A stretch of DNA of 64,000 nucleotides from Hirundichthys speculiger. Taxonomy: Eukaryota; Chordata; Actinopteri; Beloniformes; Exocoetidae. This document shows positions 60,401-64,000 of this stretch, piece by piece; the first letter of the stretch is position 1; each line of letters begins with the position of its first letter. Position numbers and translations under genes: made by a program. The notes beneath the pieces were generated by a model that saw only the letters and a program-made list of their open reading frames with translations, made no database searches and was not told where the DNA came from. The stretch lies in NCBI GenBank assembly GCA_018398805.1, contig JAGFBZ010000814.1, positions 1,860,001-1,924,000 of the forward strand, written 5' to 3'.

Positions 60401-61429
60401 TCTAAAGTAATCTACAGTAGGTTTTTAGATGATTTATGTGAAAAATTTCATGAATGAGGCTCCCAGTGTTTACGTGCACCATTACAGATTTACATTTTGC
60501 GGCCTCATAATAAGGTATTATTTTATTTATTTCAATAATGTATAAGGAACAAAAATATGACAGGTCATTGTAATGAAAATGAGAATCACAAATACATGTC
60601 TGTCTCAGATACAGGCTTTGAACCCCAAGGTTTTGAGGGAAATAAAGGCCTCTACATTTATTTGAGGAAATACCTTACATTAATTTGACATGACAGATTG
60701 GCAATAAATTCTTTGATAGATCAGTATAACTGTATCTTTTGATACCCCATCAGTGTGTGTCAACATTTACTTAGTGCTCTGGTGATGTTTTAGTGTTTTC
60801 TGTAATAATTATATGCCTCACAAGGAAGTTTCTTTCTTTTTCAGACAAATTGTATGCACTTGGCTGTGTACATCTCCAATACAACAGCTGGAAAATCTAT
60901 GACTCTCATGGGTATTTTCAATACTCTCTTTATGAAGCAGGAATGTATATGTCTAATCACTTTTGTTGCAGCGGTCACAGTGAGCACACTTTTGTTTCAG
61001 ATGAAAAATCTGTACATTTATTTTCCAAATGTATGTACCACCATCAGTTACATTTAGCCATCTCATAACTTTGTTTACCTTAAATACAACTGACTGCATT
61101 ATATCTACTTAGGATTCGGTATCACAGTGAAAGGTTCTGTTTCTGTGGATTCACCCAGATCTCTGTTTTGAGTCAGAATTCTTTTCCTTAAAGTATTTAA
61201 TGAGAACGGTTTACCTTGGATGTTTATTACAGCAGATTGGACACGGTGTGGTGGTGTTGTTAACCTACAGTTATACTTCTGTCTAAGACCCAAAAAGGAT
61301 TGTTTAATGGCAGAACAAGAGCACGAGGAAAACTAAAGAGCAGAGTGCAAGAACAAGAGAATGAGTACAAGAATGATGGAAATAGAGCATGGAATAGAGT
61401 ATGGGTGAGAAAGTGGGAGCAGGAAAGCA
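60401..61429. other. Non-coding; weak exon-like frame at 60846
   Basis: A pyrimidine-AG acceptor-like site precedes an open frame (60846-61067), but it has no donor, no family features and another frame is open alongside. I do not call it an exon. Confidence 0.4.
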
Positions 61430-61760
61430 AGTCCCTACTGGAAACCTAATGGCTAAATATCTCCTCTGCTCTCTGGCTGCCTCTCCTCACTTCTAGTGCT
61501 AATTAATTGGGCTTGGGAATCAACACTCTCATCTTAAATCTGCTCTTTAATTGAGCAGTCCTTTTTGCCAGCTTTAGACAGCTCAGCATGCACCTTCCAC
61601 ATCATTTGGAGCTAAACACACTCACTTTATTACCCACCACATAACCTGAAAAGCACATTTAAACCAAATGCATATTTACCACGATTAGCCATTTTTAAGG
61701 CTCTTCATTAACCATCTTTACAAAAGGTGAAATGAAATTGTTCGTCCACAAAAAAGAAGG
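61430..61760. promoter_or_regulatory. Possible conserved non-coding element
   Basis: Repeat-free block with GCTAATTAATTGGG, CTTTAATTGAGCAG, GATTAGCC and TTCATTAACC. Balanced base composition and sharp change into poly-A/poly-T at 61750. One of the more convincing enhancer-like blocks by texture, close to copy B. Confidence 0.35.
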
Positions 61761-61929
61761 TTTTTTTTTTTTTTGCTGGTGAATTTCTGATCAACTTCTT
61801 TTCCGTTATTGAAACTACAACTGCCCACTCATAGGGCTAGCAGAAGTAACAGAAATAGTAGTCATTTGTGGAAATAATCATATTTCTTTTCTTGACACAA
61901 GTTAAATGTGAAAACATATATATATATAT

Positions 61930-63086
61930 TAGGGCTGGGCAAGTTAACGCGTTATTGCGTTAACTCATTAATTTATTAACGGCGACATTTATTTTATCAT
62001 ACATTAACGCATGTTGCTCACATGCTTTTGTTTTGAAAAGTCTGTTACTGGCTGCTGTGGAACCGGAAAATAATTGGCAGGTAAACATGCAGAAAAACTA
62101 AAACAGACATGGACAGCGGTAAAAATCAGTGTACTTTACAGTTCGGGTAGCAACTCAGGTAGCAATATTAACAATTCTGTCTGAAAAAAAAAAAAATAGA
62201 ACCCCTTTGTTCAAGACGATCGTCATTCCTCCATTTATCATCAGATCTGCTCCATGTGTTCACTGTCGTGCTTTTCCCTAGCTGGTTACTTCAGTGCGGC
62301 TCCATCTAGTGGCACAGATGTGTAACGACAACAGAAAGTCTATTCCTTGAATATGAAACAACCCCCATTTTTGAGAATATGACTTCTAGATTAAAATATC
62401 ATCCTATATTTTGGCCAATACAGTACTTTGATCAATGACTTATTCAACAGCAGATGGGTGTCCTGCAATGCTGGAAATGAGCATCAGAAGATTCTGATGC
62501 TCATCAGGATCTGAGGAGAAAGACTTATGTCAGATGCAGAGCTGGAGAGCTCTTTGGTTCTATCTTTATATGAGCTGAGTTTCCATTCAGATTTCCACAA
62601 TATTGAAACTATTATAGTATGTGATTCCAGCGCCGCCATGCAAACTGAACTGCTGCACAAAGCCATTTCAGGGTCACGTAAACCGGACAATTAAATATTA
62701 AAAACAAATTCTGTTAAAAGCTTCTGCTGTTACCTCAGAAATGACCAGTTTTAATGTTATGATTGTGGCTTCTAGATTGTTAGGATTTTGTTGGTAGACT
62801 TTTTATTTATTTTTCATAAAAACAGGATGACATTAATGCCCTGGCAGTGGCAATAAGCTTTATTTTATTAGACATTTTTTAAGATGAGATTTACACTAAA
62901 TATGTGTTACTGACACTTGTGTTATGGCACTTTAGTTCACATGGCAGCAGAACATTTAAATAAAAGTGACCTTTACACTACTTTTGAATTCCTTATTTGA
63001 TTTTCCATATACAATGCGATTAATCGTGATTAATCAGGGAAATCATGGGATTAATTGTGATTAAAAATTTTATATATATAGCCCTA
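61930..63086. mobile_element. hAT-type element with TAGGGCTGGGCAA end, 1157 bp
   Basis: It starts TAGGGCTGGGCAAG and ends AGCCCTA, flanked by ATATATAT on both sides (61922-61929 and 63087-63094), consistent with an 8-bp duplication but ambiguous inside an AT repeat. Subterminal TTAACGCG and GATTAATCGTGATTAATC words are as in the fish family I recognise. There is no transposase. An ATG-led frame near 62109 and a minus-strand frame (62484-62690) have no family features. Confidence 0.8.
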
Positions 63087-63111
63087 ATATATATATATAT
63101 ATATATATATA

Positions 63112-63145
<34 letters not shown>
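63087..63145. repeat. (AT)n microsatellite
   Basis: Near-continuous AT repeat with one C interruption. Confidence 0.95.
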
Positions 63146-63146
<1 letters not shown>

Positions 63147-63147
63147 C

Positions 63148-63180
63148 GGCTGGGCAACGATTAAAAATTTTTAATTAGAT
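63148..63180. mobile_element. Isolated terminus of a second GGCTGGGCAA hAT element
   Basis: GGCTGGGCAACGATTAAAAA followed by TTTTTAATTA repeats the 5' end of the same hAT superfamily, but no matching end follows. It is probably a truncated or internally deleted copy embedded in the AT repeat. Confidence 0.6.
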
Positions 63181-64000
63181 ATTTATATAGATATATATAT
63201 ATAATGCAAAAAAGAGGAGTATCTATGGCAGACAGATTGACCTTCATTAGAAAGGAGGAAGGTGCAGAGGAAAGTATTACATAATGGTGTAATTAAGAGA
63301 AAGCAACAAAGAGAACAAAACTGGGCTCACAACCAGAAAGGTGGAGGAGAGGACTTTAGGGTATGTTTGTTTATCTTTTATCAGTTCTATGAAATAAGGA
63401 GTATTTTCACATTTAGGATTATTAAAACATAAAGACAGTAGTCTTGCTGTTCTGTTGAATAGTTCTGAGAATGGGAAATGCCCTGTGTTTCTAAGCCTCC
63501 GACTGGATGAGAGAGGTGGTTGGGTCTCTAACACTAATACAGTACTAATACTAGTGAAAGGGACAGTAGTGACAGTGATAAATCTAATGCCAGCATTTGT
63601 TCTTTATTTTTATTTATTTTTTGTTAATAGTATTATTTATTGTTTGTTTCTCACTGTCAAGGTGTGACCCTGAAGCTTTTCACTTTTTCATTTCAATCAA
63701 CACTGATGGAAGCAGTTAACATGGAGAGTGCATTCCAGTCAGAGAATATGAGACTGAGAGTCATCTTAAGACCATTTTTATTTTTTATTTATTTATTTAT
63801 TTATTTATTTTTATAACCATCCATTCCAGCAAATGCCTGATCCTCTCTGGCATGTATTTATGTGTATGTGGTCACTGGAAACAGATATGAACGGGATAAG
63901 AATGTATCTGCGGGGGATTCACAGAGATGTCAGTGACAGCATTCATCTAGGCTGTAGAGCTCACAAGAAACATCACAGTTGGCAACATTAAGTGATTTAT
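63181..64000. other. Non-coding; (TTTA)n run at 63780-63812
   Basis: AT-rich sequence with a tetranucleotide microsatellite and no supported gene. Confidence 0.5.

Noticed and set aside
60846..61067. Possible exon after a pyrimidine-AG site
   Set aside because: Two frames are open in parallel, no donor is present and there is no family signature.
1..64000. CRISPR arrays, operons, bacterial or phage genes, retroviral proviruses
   Set aside because: No direct-repeat/spacer arrays, no dense coding, and no gag-pol-env motifs or paired LTRs were seen.

Overview
The window is eukaryotic nuclear DNA, most likely from a teleost fish and probably a percomorph. It is AT-rich and CpG-poor, rich in microsatellites, and carries repeat families I recognise from fish: hAT elements with GGGCTGGGCAA or GAACTAGTTC termini, a Tc1 element with CACTGCCTG ends, an RTE-type LINE, and tRNA-derived SINEs. 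No complete protein-coding gene is visible. Nearly all open frames are chance frames or transposon debris. There is no operon, CRISPR array or complete RNA gene.

Layout. 0-8 kb: apparently single-copy DNA with a SINE tail and one possible regulatory block (5.1-5.4 kb). 8.3-13 kb: a transposon cluster with a pogo/Tigger-like MITE, an internally deleted Tc1 element and a decayed RTE LINE lacking most of its reverse transcriptase palm. 13-26 kb: mostly unique sequence with several homeodomain- or GATA-motif-rich blocks that read like conserved non-coding elements. 26.1-27.2 kb: a complete hAT element with an 8-bp target duplication carrying a THAP zinc-finger exon with a splice donor. 31.1-31.7 kb: the only strong CpG island. 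35.24 kb: an exon-like segment with a good splice acceptor, an ATG and a donor; the two could be the 5' end of one plus-strand gene. 38-48 kb: more regulatory-looking blocks, an 850-bp TTAA element with two exon-like cassettes, and a SINE. 49.4-53.2 kb: nested mobile DNA (hAT inside a Tc1-like element, SINE inside a LINE, then another SINE). 55.5-58.8 kb: a YY1/E-box-like minisatellite and a hAT inside a hAT. 60-64 kb: the partner of the 46-kb regulatory block, another block, and a hAT element in an AT repeat.

The most notable non-transposon signal is a pair of homologous, collinear non-coding segments about 14.2 kb apart (45.87-46.22 and 60.06-60.40 kb). They share a 16-bp identical block and an octamer/homeodomain composite site. 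With the many other TAAT/POU/GATA-rich blocks, this suggests the window is the regulatory hinterland, or giant introns, of a developmental gene. Conservation could not be tested here, so every regulatory call is inference from sequence texture and motifs.
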